A DNA stretch of 64,000 nucleotides from Cryptomeria japonica (GCF_030272615.1 NC_081410.1:503990942-504054941); one strand, 5' to 3'. Counted from the first letter of the stretch, positions 12,256-23,845 are shown. Numbers and translations are program-made. Notes: a model not told the origin generated them from the sequence alone.

Positions 12256-15200
12256 TGACTCTTTAGGATAGAATATGGTGTCTTAGGACACCATATGACC
12301 GGTTCGGTGTCGTTATGGGTCATATGGTGTCCTAAGGGGTCATATGGTATCATATGACCCCTTAGGACACAATATGGTGTCGTTATGGGTCATATGGACA
12401 CCTAAGGGGTCATATGGTGTCCTATGGGGCCATAGGACACCATATGACTCCTTAGGTGTCGTTATGGGTTGTATGGTGTCGTAAGGGGTCATATGGTGTC
12501 CTATGACCCCTTAGGACACCATATGACCTCTTAGGACACAATATGGTGTCGTTATGGGTTGTATGGTGTCCTAAGGGGTCATATGGTGTCCTAAGGGGTC
12601 ATGTGAGATTTTTCCAAGATCAAGAGCTCAATGAAAAGTATAATAGAGACAAAATATAGGATAAGAATAAACTGTATTCTCATCAATAGATAAATGATCA
12701 ATTGTTCCATTTTCATACAATGTATATGAGCTTGCTTATATAGGCAAGGCTTATGGATATGTGAGCACACAAACATGAATGTTGCTCAATAAGAAACAAG
12801 GGTAGGTAGGAAATAGGTGTGGGTAGGTAGGAGAAACAATATAATAGTCCACATGAGGTGGATCACCCACTGAATGTGGAGTGTAACAAAAAGATCAACA
12901 CCATAAAAGGTGGAAATTCTCCTACACACACTATCCCAATGTGGCACAAACACCCAAGTGTCTCATACCCAAACTACTATGAAATGCATTTCCTAAGTAA
13001 ACATAAGTAAGTGTAATAATATCCAAGATGAATAATTATTTACACCAATAGGTCATATGGTGTCCTATGACCCCTTAGGACACAATATGGTGTCATTATG
13101 GGTCATATGGACACCTAAGGGGTCAAATGGTGTCCTATGGGGCCATAGGACACCATATGACCCCTAAGGTGTCGTTAAGGATCAAATTGTGTCTTAACGG
13201 GTCATATGGTGTGTTATGACCCATTAAGACACCATATGACCCCTTAGGTGTCGTTAGGGATCATATTGTGTTTTAACGGGTCATATGGTGTGTTATGACC
13301 CATTAAGACACCATATGACCCCTTAGGACACAATATGGTGTCGATAGATATTGTATGGTGTTGTAAGGGGTCATATGGTATCCTATGGCCCCTTAGGACA
13401 CCATATGACCCCTTAAGACACAATACGATGTTGTTATGGGTCGTATGGTGTCCTAAGGGGTCATATGGTGTCCTATGACCCCTTAAGACACAATATGGTG
13501 TCGTTATGGGTCATATAGTGTCCTCAGGGGTCATATGGTGTCCTATGACCCCTTAGGACACAATATGGTGTCGTTATGGGTCGTATGGTGTTGTAAGGGG
13601 TCATATGGTGTCCAATGACCCCTTAGGACACCATATGACCCCTTCGGACACAATATGGTGTTGTTATGGGTCGTATGGTGTCGTAAGGGGTCATATGGTG
13701 TCCTATGACCCCTTAGGTCACCATATGACCCCTTAGGACACAATATGGTGTCGTTATGGGTCGTATGGTGTCCTATGACCCCTTAGGACACAATATATTG
13801 TTGTTATGGGTCGTATGGACACCTAAGGGGTCATATGGTGTCTTATGGGGCCATAGGACACCATATAACCCCTTAGGTGTCATTAGCGATCATATTGTGT
13901 CTTAATGGGTCATATGGTGTCTTATGACCCCTTAAGACACCATATGACCCCTTATGACACAATATGGTGTTGTTAGGTGTTGTATGGTGTCGTAAGGGAT
14001 CATATGGTACCCTATGACCCCTTAGGACACCATATGACCCCTTAAGACACAATACCGTGTCGTTATGGGTCGTATGGTGTCCTAAGGGGTCATATGGTGT
14101 CCTATGACCCTTTAGAACACCATATGAGCCCTTAGGACACAATATGGTGTCATTATGGGTTGTATGGTGTCCTAAGGGGTCATATGGTGTCCTATGACCC
14201 CTTAGGATACCATATGACCCCTTAGGTGTCATTATGAGTTGTATGGTGTCGTAAGGGGTCATATGGTGTCCTATGACCCCTTAGGACACAATATGGTGTC
14301 ATAAGGGGTCATATGGTGTCCTATGACCCCTTAGGACACTATATGACCCCTTAGAACACAATATGACATCGTTATGGGTCGTATGGTGTCCTAAGGGGTC
14401 ATATGGTGTCCTCCAACCCCTTAGGACACAATATGGTGTCATTATGGGTTGTATGGACACCCAAGGGGTCATAGGGTGTCGTATCGGGCCATAGGACACT
14501 ATATGACCCCTTAGGTGTCGTTAGAGATCATATTATGTCTTAACAAGTCATATGGTGTTTTATGACCCCTTAAGACACCATATGACACCTTAGGACACAA
14601 TATGGTGTCGTTAGGTGTCATATGGTGTCGTAAGGGGTCATATGGTATCGTATGACCCCTTAGGACACCATATGACCCCTTAAGACACAATACGGTGTTG
14701 TTATGGGTCGTATGGTGTCCTAAGGGGTCGTATGGTGTCCTAAGGTGTTGTATGGTGTCCTATGATGCCTTAGGACTCCATATGACCCCTTAGGACACAA
14801 TATGGTGTCGTTATGGGTCATATGGTGTCCTAAGGGGTCATATGGTGTCCTATGACCCCTTAGGTGTCGTTATGGGTTGTATGGTGTCCTAAGGGGTCAT
14901 ATGGTATCCTATGACCCATTAGAACACCATATGACCCCTTAGGAAACAATATGGTGTCATTATGGGGCTTATGGTACCGTAAGGGATCATATGGAGTCCT
15001 AGGGAGTCATAAGACACCATATAACCCCTTAGGACACAATATGGTGTCGTTATGGGTCGTATGGTGTCCTAAGGGGTCATATGGTGTCCTATGACCCCTT
15101 AGGACACAATATGGTGTTGTTATTGGTCATATGGACAACTAAGGGGTCATATGGTGTTGTATGGAGCCATAGGACACCATATGACCCCTTAGGTGTCATT

Positions 15201-16312
15201 AGGGATCATATTGTGTCTTAACAGGTCATATGGTGTGTTATGACCCCATAAGACAGCATATGACCCCTTAGGACACAATATGGTGTCGTTAGGTGTCACA
15301 AGTGGTCAAATGGTATCCTATGACCCCTTAGGACACCATATGACCCATTAAGACATAATACAATATCGTTATGGGTCGTATGGTGTCCTAAGGGGTCATA
15401 TGGTGTCCTATGACCCCTTAGGACACAATATTGTGTTGTTATGGGTTGTATGTTGTCCTAAGGGGTCATATGGTGTCCTATGACCCCTTAGGACACAATA
15501 TTGTGTCGTTATGGGTTGTATGGTGTCGTAAGGGTTCATATGGTGTCCTATGACCCCTTAGGACACCATATGACCCCTTAGGACACAATATGGTGTCGTA
15601 AGGGGTCATATGGTTTCCTATGACCCCTTAGGACACAATATGGTGTCGTTATGGGTCTTATGGTGTCCTAAGGGGTCATATGGTGTCCTATGACCCCTTA
15701 CGACACCATATAATGCCTTAGGACATAATATGGTGTCATTATGGGTTGTATGGTGTCCTAAGGGGTTAGATGGTGTCCTGTGACCCCTTAGGACACCATA
15801 TGACCCCTTAGGTGTCGTTAGGGATCATATTGTGTCTTAACAGGTCATATGGTGTGCTATGACCCCTTAAGACACTATATGACCCCTTAGGACACAATAT
15901 GGTGTCGTTATGGGTCATATGGTGTCATAAGGGGTCATATGATGTCCTATGACCCCTTAGGAAACAATATGGTGTCACTATGGGTCGTATGGTGTCCTAA
16001 GGGGTCATAGGACACCATATAACCCCTTAGGACACAATATGACCCCTAACAACACCTAAGGGGTCATATTGTGTCCTAATACCCATTAAGACACCATATG
16101 GTGTTGTTATGGGTTGTATGGTGTCCTAAGGGGTGATATGGTGTCCTATGACCACTTAGGACAAAATATGGTGTCATTATGGTTCCTATGGTAACCTAAG
16201 AGGTCATATGGTGTCCTATGACCCCTTAGGACACCATATGACCCCTTAGGTTTCGTTAGGGGTAATTTTGTGTCCTAAGGGGTCATATGGTGTGCTATGA
16301 CCCCTTAGGACC
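12256..16312. repeat. Satellite of a ~20-bp word present in both orientations
   Basis: About 3.6 kb of repeat plus one insertion. The basic word is CATATGGTGTCCTAAGGGGT. Its reverse complement, ACCCCTTAGGACACCATATG, is interspersed with it, often back to back, as in GGTGTCCTATGACCCCTTAGGACACC. Variants with GTCGTTATGGGTCGTATGG alternate with the standard word and give irregular 50-90-bp higher-order spacing. The array is rich in inverted repeats and could form many cruciforms. Several minus-strand ORFs (such as 13543-13743 and 13873-14262) run through it because the repeat lacks stops in one frame. I do not regard them as genes. Confidence 0.9.
12602..13050 (-). mobile_element. Solo LTR inserted in the satellite
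   Basis: Unique 449-bp sequence interrupts the satellite. Read on the minus strand it begins TATTGGTGTAAATAATTATT (first dinucleotide probably a mutated TG) and ends TTGGAAAAATCTCACA, a TG...CA-like LTR. A TATA box (CTATATAAG, plus positions 12735-12743) fits the minus orientation. GGTCA flanks both sides (12597-12601 and 13051-13055). This may be a target duplication, though GGTCA is also part of the satellite word. No internal domain is present, so it is a solo LTR. Confidence 0.65.
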
Positions 16313-16315
16313 TAA

Positions 16316-16381
16316 AGAGATGAGGGAGTGAGGAAGAAACTAAGGGAAAGAGATGAGGGAGTGAGGAAGAAAGTAAGGGAA
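16316..16381. repeat. 33-bp tandem duplication, purine-rich
   Basis: AGAGATGAGGGAGTGAGGAA begins at 16316 and again at 16349. The two units differ by about one base. They sit between the satellite end and the fold-back repeat. Confidence 0.75.
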
Positions 16382-16410
16382 AGATGTGATAGAGGGAATT
16401 ATATGGGTGT

Positions 16411-16760
16411 AAGGATGAAGAGGGAGATAGCTCCAAGGATAGGAAAATAAAGGAATTGTGAGAGATAGAGAGGGGAGGGACAAAGAAGAGTATGTATCTA
16501 TTCCACATTTGGTGTGCGCCAAATAGGGAGAGTGCCAAATGTGTACATAGAAACCCCCATCTCACCTCTCCCTTCTTTATCTCCCTTCCCTCATAGTTCC
16601 ATCTCTCTCTATGAATTAGATCTCATATTCTCTCTCTCCCCTTACCTCTTCTCGGGCTCTTCATTCTTATAGATAAATACTCTTCTTTGTCCCTCCCCTT
16701 TCTAGCTCTCACAATTCCCTTATTCTCTTATCCCTCGAGCTATCACCCTCTTCATCCTTA
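16411..16760. repeat. Fold-back (inverted) repeat with ~90-bp arms
   Basis: The left arm (16411-16500, from AAGGATGAAGAGGGAGATAG) is the reverse complement of the right arm (16671-16760, ending CTATCACCCTCTTCATCCTT), with roughly 85-90% identity by eye. A ~170-bp pyrimidine-rich spacer separates them. Each arm is bordered by an 18-bp ATTTGG-N6-CCAAAT palindrome (16507-16524 and 16760-16777). This could be a fold-back or MITE-like element or an inverted duplication. I could not identify a target duplication. Confidence 0.75.
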
Positions 16761-16879
16761 TTTGGTGCACGCCAAATGTGGAATATGGACCACATTTGGC
16801 GTGCGCCAAATGGAATATCCATTCATCACATTTGGTGCATGCCAAATAGGGCGCTCGCCATATTTGGTGAGCACCAAAT
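16507..16879. repeat. Five 18-bp palindromes ATTTGG-N6-CCAAAT
   Basis: They occur at 16507-16524, 16760-16777, 16794-16811, 16830-16847 and 16862-16879. The last four are spaced 34, 36 and 32 bp apart. The six-base centres differ (TGTGCG, TGCACG, CGTGCG, TGCATG, TGAGCA) while both half-sites are unchanged, so the half-sites look constrained or recently copied. Confidence 0.85.
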
Positions 16880-16959
16880 GGCCTGCTTTGGGAAACACCT
16901 AACCTATGGTTTGGATTTGCCTTGGGCATCCAACCCAAAGGTTTGGATGACCATTTCAG

Positions 16960-18179
16960 GCTAGAGACATGTTTTTGTCAGAACATTGAAAATTTTGACA
17001 TATTTTTGGTCGTGCTCTCCATCAGGTTTGTACGTGTTTCAATGAAGTTAAAAAAAATACCATGGTAAACTTGAGCTCCTTCTTAGCTATCCAAAAATGT
17101 AATTTATTTCAAATTTTGATTTTGTTGTCTTTTATCTATAATTTTTTTGTTAGTGTGTCTGTTTTTTGTCAAAAACCAACATGCACTATTTTGGGTATAG
17201 ATTTTTACATGTTCATCAGATTTTGAAAAAAATTACATTTTTAGAAACTAGACTCCATTCTACACAATTTTTTTTAAAAAAATGATTTTTGATTTGTTTT
17301 CAATGATTTTAGGGGGGAGCATGCTCAAATTTTTGTTTTTCAGGATGTGCCCACTTCAAAAATTAGTAAAGAAACATATACTCATTAAAAAATTAGTTGA
17401 AAATTCTGGCATAAACTACAAGGTGTTAGCTAATTTCTCACTAAAGTGATTTTAAAAATTCAAAAAAAAAGTTAACATTTTAGGGGGGCCACAACAGACG
17501 CTATGTTATGTTTTTTGCATAAAAACAGGACCACTTTTTGTGGCCCCCCTTTTTGAAGCCCTTAATCTCCACCATTTTCAAAAAAAATTAGTAGTTTAGA
17601 AAGTAGACTCAAAGCACTCTGACTCTTGTTCTTGTTGCATCTTCAAATTTGGAGTGTAACTATCTTCAATTTGTCGTTGAAGTTCAGACTTTGCTGATTT
17701 AAAAAAAAAAGTGACATCTTAAGACCCCCTTTTGGTACCACAACTTGGTGCACATACCCAATACCCCCAAGCATATAGGGACAATGAGAAGGATTACAGA
17801 ACCTCAAAACATAGATTATACATAAGAAGATGCACTACTTCAAACAAAGGAAGTTCCTAACAATGAACACACAAGTACTCACATGCACCTCAAATGAAGG
17901 AATATTCAATGCAAAAAAAAGAAATCAAGATATGCACAATGCAACTTTAAAGAACAAGTAATATTCAAAAAGAAGAGAGAGAATTGAATATATATTGTCC
18001 TTTCCCCCAAGAGATGAGACAAGGAAGAGTTATGTTGCTACCCAAGTAGGTTGTTATTTAAAAAGCATCACCACTCATGACAAAGATCCCCAAATGAGGT
18101 TAACTACTAGTATAATAGAGTGAGAAGCAACATGATAAGGTAATAAAATGTTATGTAGAAGAAGTAATATGAGAATTTA
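16960..18179. other. AT-rich spacer with one strong small hairpin
   Basis: No gene seen. GGGGGGCCACAA (17483-17494) and its exact complement TTGTGGCCCCCC (17538-17549) form a 12-bp stem around a 43-base loop. Several poly-A/T tracts and repeated ATTTTGAAAAAAATT-like phrases suggest decayed repeats. Confidence 0.5.
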
Positions 18180-18540
18180 TCCCATCCTCATCTAATATTT
18201 GATTGATATGAGCTATAAAAAGTTGTTGGGTTCAATTTTCCAAGTCATGACACACATTGGTAGAATGGTCATGTATTTGATGAAACCTGCAAAAAGGAGG
18301 ACTGCCTAGATGTTTCTTACAATTATTTCTTAGATTTCAAAGGTAGGGTAATTAAGTTGGCCTTAAGGAGCTCATATAAAATATCCTCTCATTGTGATGA
18401 AAAGCTAGGAATAGGTGTAGCAATTAGTGGGATAAGATCTTTGTGATATTTTGAAGGGTCAAAGGAATAAATCGATGAAGAAGGAATATCCTTTATGAGG
18501 AAATTTTCCTTTCTATCATCATTGTTCATGTCTTCTTTGA
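18180..18540 (-). pseudogene. Remnant of Ty3/gypsy gag with a zinc knuckle
   Basis: On the minus strand YSFDPSKYHKDLIPLIATPI and then EDILYELLKANLITLPL can be read, followed after a frameshift by HLGSPPFCRFHQIHDHSTNV and CHDLEN. The Cys-x2-His-x-x-x-His-x4-Cys spacing and the LYELLKANLITLP stretch just ahead are typical of plant gypsy gag C-termini, as in element D (C-x2-H-x4-H-x4-C at about 27600-27660). One TGA lies where Arg would fit. The fragment ends next to copia element C, which may have inserted into it. Confidence 0.55.
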
Positions 18541-18556
18541 TTTATTGGGAAGGAAG

Positions 18557-19855
18557 TGTTGGCAACAACAATGCAGGAAAACTAAGAGGGGGGTGGGGGG
18601 TGAATCAGTTTTCACCAAACTCAACCAAATTAACCTTAACTTAAGATCTAATCATGAACAATAATAATAAAAATAATCGCCACATCAACAACACACATAA
18701 CACAATTTTTTGACATGGAAAACCTGGTTAAGGGAAAACCATGGTGGGAACCTATGCACAATAAGATGATACTCTACAGTAGTATGTGTAAATACAATGG
18801 GGAATGCACATGTATTCAGGCACACTCCTCAAATACAAGAAGTGCTACAACCTTGGGAAGGCTCACTACCTTACAAAGATCAGACAATAATCCAAATTAC
18901 ATGAACTAAAATAATAGCATTTCCAAATGATTGTTAAGAGTTCTGGTTAAGCACACTGTCTACACAACAACACTTCTTCCACACTTCTGAATGATAGATT
19001 CACTTTTTCGCACATACAATACTCTCACAAATCATAAAACACTCTCAACTTACATGAATACAACACTTATTTATACAAATCATCAACCTTAACTAGAAGG
19101 CCTACTCAACACATAAGATGTAATTACAAAATTACATCACACAATACATAAATCCATAACCGGATTGATACAATGTTGACAAGGACATAACATGGACCCA
19201 AATCAAATCCTCAAACATGCAACACCATCAAATAACTTGCCAAGATCATCCACAACATGCTAAACCACCGAATATGTCGCATAACACGAAGAATACCACC
19301 AAACCAATAAAATATTCAATAACACACACCACGATCAATGCAGACCACAAAAATGCATAGGAGATGATCAAAGAACATCAACAAGCAACGTGAATTCCAC
19401 CACAATCATCGCAATAGTTTTGATAATAAGAATCATCATGATTTCATCACCAGAGCTCAAGCACACCAACTGACAAACTAAAAGATATGCTTGCAAAGTT
19501 CCAATTCATGAACCATCTGATCTGAGGACACACATGAACATCCCAAACATTATCTAAAATCCACACCACATAAGGAATCAATTTTGAAGAAATACAAACC
19601 AGAAAGCACAACTCTTCAATACCGAACCAGCAAAAAAACCAACTATCACACCATATCACATAACTCAATTAAATAATCTTCCCAAACACTGAAAATAACT
19701 TTGAATCAACTTGAGATAAGCATATCAAAACCCAATAAACCACATCTGCAATAGATCACCCAAACCAACTCTCTGCAACAAACCAATTCTCTACAACACA
19801 AGAATATGTTGACATTAATGACAACAACACATTCCAACAACTCTAATATCCAACA
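18557..19855 (-). repeat. 3' LTR of copia element C (1299 bp)
   Basis: On the plus strand it runs TGTTGGCAACAACAATGC...ATATCCAACA. On the minus strand it is a TG...CA LTR. ATCTCTCCCTTTGGC follows at 19856 and is the complement of a polypurine tract. The GGGGGTGAATCAG box close to its 3' end and the AAAACCATGGTGGGAAC region match the LTRs of A and, more loosely, B and F. Confidence 0.75.
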
Positions 19856-20227
19856 ATCTCTCCCTTTGGCATTGATGGAAACATATGAATGTGAAAATAA
19901 ATAAATGTAAAGAAAGAAATCAACATCCAACAAGCTCCCATAACTCTAAAAAAGCTCCCCCTGAGATCAGCATAGGATATAACAGGTTTTCACATGCATC
20001 TATCCCCCTTTGACAACAATGCCAAAGGCATACAAATCATTATTATCTCCTTCTAATAGTCTCTCCCTCTTACACACTCACAAATTTGATCAACTGAACC
20101 ACACGCTAACTACTCCCCCAGAGCAACATCACCCACTCATCAATCTAGATAACAGGATAAGACAATGAAGTCCACCAGATCGATGCAACTCAATGCACCT
20201 AGTTTAGAGAAGGAGGGGAAATCACCC

Positions 20228-22174
20228 CTAACTTATCGAGCTTAGATATACAAGTGTATCTGTAGGTAAAGGATTTATAAATATATTTGTAAATTGTTCC
20301 TTTGTAGATACATACTCCAATCTAACTTCTTTTTCATTCACCTTCTCTCTCAAGAAATGAAACTTGATCAAAATTGGTATATGCTTTGTCTTAGAATGCA
20401 ACACCGGATTCTTAGAAATATTGATAGCACTAGAATTATCACAATATATAATAGTAGGCTCATTATAAACAAATCTAATATCATTCATCATCTGCTTCAT
20501 TCAATGTACTCGAGTACAGTTGCTAGCAGCAACAATGTATTCAACTTTTGTAGTAGATAAAGAAATAGAATCTTGCTTCTTAATTGTCCAAGAAACCAAC
20601 TCCTTTCCCAAAAAGAATATTCCTATAGAAGTGCTCTTCTGATCATCATTAGTATAAGCATTTAAAGTGAAATCATGATCCTCTGGATACCACAAATTAT
20701 AATCCATTGTTCCCTTCAAGAATTTGAATATCCTCTTTATAGCAGTAACAGGACTTTCCATAGGATCAACATGAAATCTTGCAACAAGACATAGAACATT
20801 CATAATGTCAGGTCTAGTCCAAGTCAAATATAATAGTCCACCAATCATAGATCTATACAAGGTCTGGTTAGCCTTCAGAGATTCATCTTCTTTTCTCATC
20901 TTCCATCCAGTCACCATAAGAGTTCCAACAGGTTTGGAATCATCTAACCCAAATTTCTTTAGCAATTCCTTCACTTAGATTGAGATATGAAAATGCCTTT
21001 ATCAGTCTATGTAATTTGCAATCCTAGAAAGAATTTCATCTCACCTATCATAGACATCTCAAATTCTTTTTGCATATCATCAACAGACTTCTTACTGAAA
21101 TCATCATCTGTTCGAAAACTAATGTCATCAACAAAGACTTCAATAATCAAAATATTATCATTATCAATCTTGAAGTACAAATTACTATCAGCAGTTCCTT
21201 TATAGAATCCCAACTTCATCAAGTACTTCTCCAATATAGTGTAGCAAGCTCTAGGGTCTTGTTTTAGACTATACAATGCTTTCTTCAATCTACATACCAT
21301 GTCTTCTTCATCTGTCAATGAAAATCCACCTGGTTACTCAATATAGACTTCCTCTTCTAATTAACCATAAAAAAATGTTGACTTCACATCCAACTGATAT
21401 ACCTTGTATTTCTTATGAGTAGCATATGCAAGAAATAGTTTAACAGCTTCAATTCTAGCTATCAGAGCAAAAGTCTCCTCAAAATCAATACCTTCCATTT
21501 GTGAATGTCCCTTACATACCAATCTTTCTTTGTTTCTGACAACTTCTCTAGTTTCATTCAACTTATTCTAGACCAACCCATTTAGTACCAATTACATTTT
21601 TGTCCTTAGGTCTCGAAACAAGTTCCCATGTTTTTTTCTTCTCAATCTAATCTAACTCTTCTTCTATATCTTTAACCCAATTTGTATCTTTACAAGCTTC
21701 AACAACATCTTTAGGCTCAATTTTACAAATCAAACATGTCTCTTCAGTAGCAATTCTTTTCCTAGTCATCACATCTTTATTTTTATCAGCAATAATCTGA
21801 TTCTTTAATGATTTAGTCTTACATACCTCGGTGTCTTCTAATTATCCTGATTTTTAGTCTCTTGAACTTCTTCATCGACAACAACATTTGCATACACAAT
21901 CTCTACTTGATCACTCTACTTCATGCTCAGACTCTGCACTTGAATTGAATTAACATCCTAATCATCAGACTCATATCCACATGCTTTGATTTGATTCTCA
22001 TGATTCTCATCAACCTTCACATTTTCACTTTCCACTATCTTTCTTATTCTTTTATTGTAACACTAGCAAGATTTGTTTTTAGTATAATATCCTAAAAATA
22101 TTCTTTCATCACATCTTGCATCAAATTTATCTATATTCTCATCTCTTTTGATATAACATTTTCTTCCAAAGATT
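20228..22174 (-). pseudogene. Copia C pol remnant: integrase end, reverse transcriptase, RNase H
   Basis: Read on the minus strand from 22174: the integrase tail (DERIFLGYYTKN); a linker; the RT start (KNVIGTKWVWNKLNETREVV); IDFEETFALIARIEAVKLFL and YKVYQLDVKSTF; the active-site block EVFVDDISF (about 21110-21135); FFLGLQIT; then RNase H, with YRSMIGGLLYLTWTRPD, STTKVEYIVAASN and IIYCDNSSAINISKNPV, and HSKTKHI near the end (20228-20500). The VDD of RT is intact, but stops interrupt the frame (after YG at 21360, after QIT near 21007, at 20975 and at 20501). It is most similar to copia element A in this window. Confidence 0.85.
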
Positions 22175-22695
22175 TTTGTAAGGACCCGCTAGTCCTAACC
22201 TTAGAAAAACTAACATAAATGATTCCATTAAATCTAAGTAAATTTTCATTTACATAAATGCAAGAATTTGGTTATCTACTATGTATTTGGACATACAAAT
22301 AATAATTATCATTAATGTGAGTGCATTCATAATAAAATCCATAAGTTATGAATAAGGGATGACAACATATGAATGAGTTAAAATAAAGATAACCACATGT
22401 TTATGAATAAACTATGAAATACGAAAAGCATCTAATCCGAGCATCACGCTTTCAAAGAAACTTCATCAAAGTAAATTCCTACATAATGGTTCATACATAT
22501 AATAAATACAAACTTAAAGTATGCATCAAACTTAAACAAACATTCACGTATTGAAAGGGAGACTAAGCATGCAAACACGCATACCACAAATCATACACAA
22601 GTAGAACACATGTTAGTGGTTAGTGGTTAGTAGCTTTCCTTGCTTTTTGTTAGTTACATCTTCTTGGCAACTTCATATTGCATTTTTGATAGTAG
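22175..22695 (-). mobile_element. LTR E, 3' part (left of the D insertion)
   Basis: The copia C reading frame ends at 22174 and TGTAAGGACCCGCTAGTCCT begins. On the minus strand this is an LTR end (...GGGTCCTTACA). The sequence is contiguous with 38957-39411 once D and one AGTAG duplicate are removed. The short ORFs here carry no motif. The minus orientation is inferred from the TATA box in the other half. Confidence 0.45.
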
Positions 22696-22718
22696 TGTAG
22701 ACACCCAAAATTGTCCAA

Positions 22719-22955
22719 TCTAATTAAATAAATATTTTATTTATTTAATTATCTAAGCTTAATTCTTCTATTAATTAAATAAATCTTTATTTATTTAATT
22801 AATTCATTTATCCTCTTCTAGCCGTATTTCTCATTTAAATAAATACATTTATTTATTTAAATTATCCTTTTCCTAAATTAAATAAATATCTTATTTATTT
22901 AATTAATCCCACTTCCTCTATTAATTAAATAAATCTTTATTTATTTAATTAATTC
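22719..22955. repeat. Five AT palindromes in the D LTR U3
   Basis: The U3 carries five variants of AATTAAATAAAT-N4/5-ATTTATTTAATT, separated by short non-repeated spacers with GC-richer phrases such as CTCTTCTAGCC and CCCACTTCCTC. Each can fold into a long AU hairpin. The same five appear in the 3' LTR (38195-38430). They may act as protein-binding or nucleosome-excluding sites. Function is unknown. Confidence 0.75.
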
Positions 22956-23113
22956 ATTAACCTTTTCTACCTATGACACATGCCATTCATCTCTCAATTC
23001 ATACACTACCTACCCCTTTCATTATTTTATTATTTCTTTTACCTACCCTCTAATCATAGCCGACCTCCTTTTACACCTCTCAATCTTATCCGTCCATTTC
23101 ATATTGTGTCTTC

Positions 23114-23120
23114 TATATAA
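23114..23120 (+). promoter_or_regulatory. TATA box of the D 5' LTR
   Basis: TATATAA lies within TTCTATATAAGGAG, downstream of the U3 palindromes and 355 bp before the LTR end. The copy in the 3' LTR is at 38590-38596. Initiation would be expected about 25-35 bp downstream. Confidence 0.7.
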
Positions 23121-23477
23121 GGAGATGCTTCCTTCATTATCAAACCCTAATCATTTTTATGCACTTGACTACACTACGCTTTTGAGAATATGTGATCCTA
23201 CTTGCAACCACATTCCATTCTTTGTTGAGCTCTTGTGCACATAAAATCTGAGAGCAAATACATCAAACAAGATCAATGGAGATAGGAAGAATGGAGATCC
23301 AAACCCTATTTGACATGTGATGGTATAATCTTTGTGATTTTATTTGATTTGCATTGTCTTAGGTAATCTTCATATGTTATGGTGGATCTTTGTTGTTGTT
23401 AGGCTAGGGTTTTGTGGTTGAATTCATTTAGCCTTTCAATATTGTTATTGTTGTTATCCATTTTCACCATATACATT

Positions 23478-23497
23478 TTGGCATGCCCAATGGGACT
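23478..23497 (+). promoter_or_regulatory. Putative primer binding site of element D
   Basis: TTGGCATGCCCAATGGGACT starts 2 bp after the LTR end, the usual position for a tRNA primer site. I cannot name the tRNA from memory with confidence. Confidence 0.45.
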
Positions 23498-23584
23498 CTT
23501 GTCCCTTTTTGCATTTAACATCCTTGTTGCAGATTTTGTGTTTTGAAGTTGTAGATCTGACATTTTCGACAGCATCTTGATATT

Positions 23585-23845
23585 TTCACGTCTGTGTATT
23601 TTCGGATCACGTTTTTGATTTTCTGGTGCATCTGCGACATCTGGAACCGCGTCTATGTTATTGACAGTATTTTATTTTGCAGATTTCAGAAACCACGTTT
23701 GTGTTCCTTAGTCACGTCTACGGTGTTTTTAGACGTGTCTGTGTCCAGAAGTCGTATCTGGGTTCTGGAGCCGCATCTGTGTCTCACAGAGCCACGTCTG
23801 CGTCATGAAGTCGCATCTATGTCGAAGGTAACCGTGTCTGTGTGC
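23585..23845 (+). repeat. Leader motif array 1: degenerate CGTCTGTG words
   Basis: About ten variants of (C/A)(C/G)(C/A)CGTCTGTGT occur every 15-30 bp (for example CACGTCTGTG at 23587, GACGTGTCTGTGTCC near 23730, CCGCATCTGTGTC near 23771, CCACGTCTGCGTC near 23792). They lie in the untranslated leader upstream of gag. The small ORF across them is incidental. Confidence 0.7.

Larger units (their letters stand above)
18557..22174 (-). mobile_element. Truncated Ty1/copia element C
   Basis: A minus-strand copia element keeps its 3' LTR (18557-19855), the polypurine tract next to it and the pol region back to the end of integrase. It stops abruptly at 22174, inside the integrase C-terminal motif (KIFGRKCYIKRDENIDKFDA), where a different LTR (E) starts. 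The integrase core, gag and 5' LTR are missing from the window. Numerous stops and frameshifts show it is dead. Confidence 0.8.
22696..23475 (+). repeat. 5' LTR of element D (780 bp)
   Basis: It begins TGTAGACACCCAAAATTGTC and ends CACCATATACA, and matches 38172-38951 over its full length without a net indel. U3 holds a run of AT palindromes, a TATA box lies at 23114-23120, and R-U5 follows. Confidence 0.95.

Noticed and set aside
13543-14499. Long minus-strand ORFs with repeated GHRTPYDPL and KGSYGVL words in the satellite
   Set aside because: The open frame follows from the satellite word lacking stops in that phase. It is interrupted wherever unit lengths vary, and has no start context or domain.
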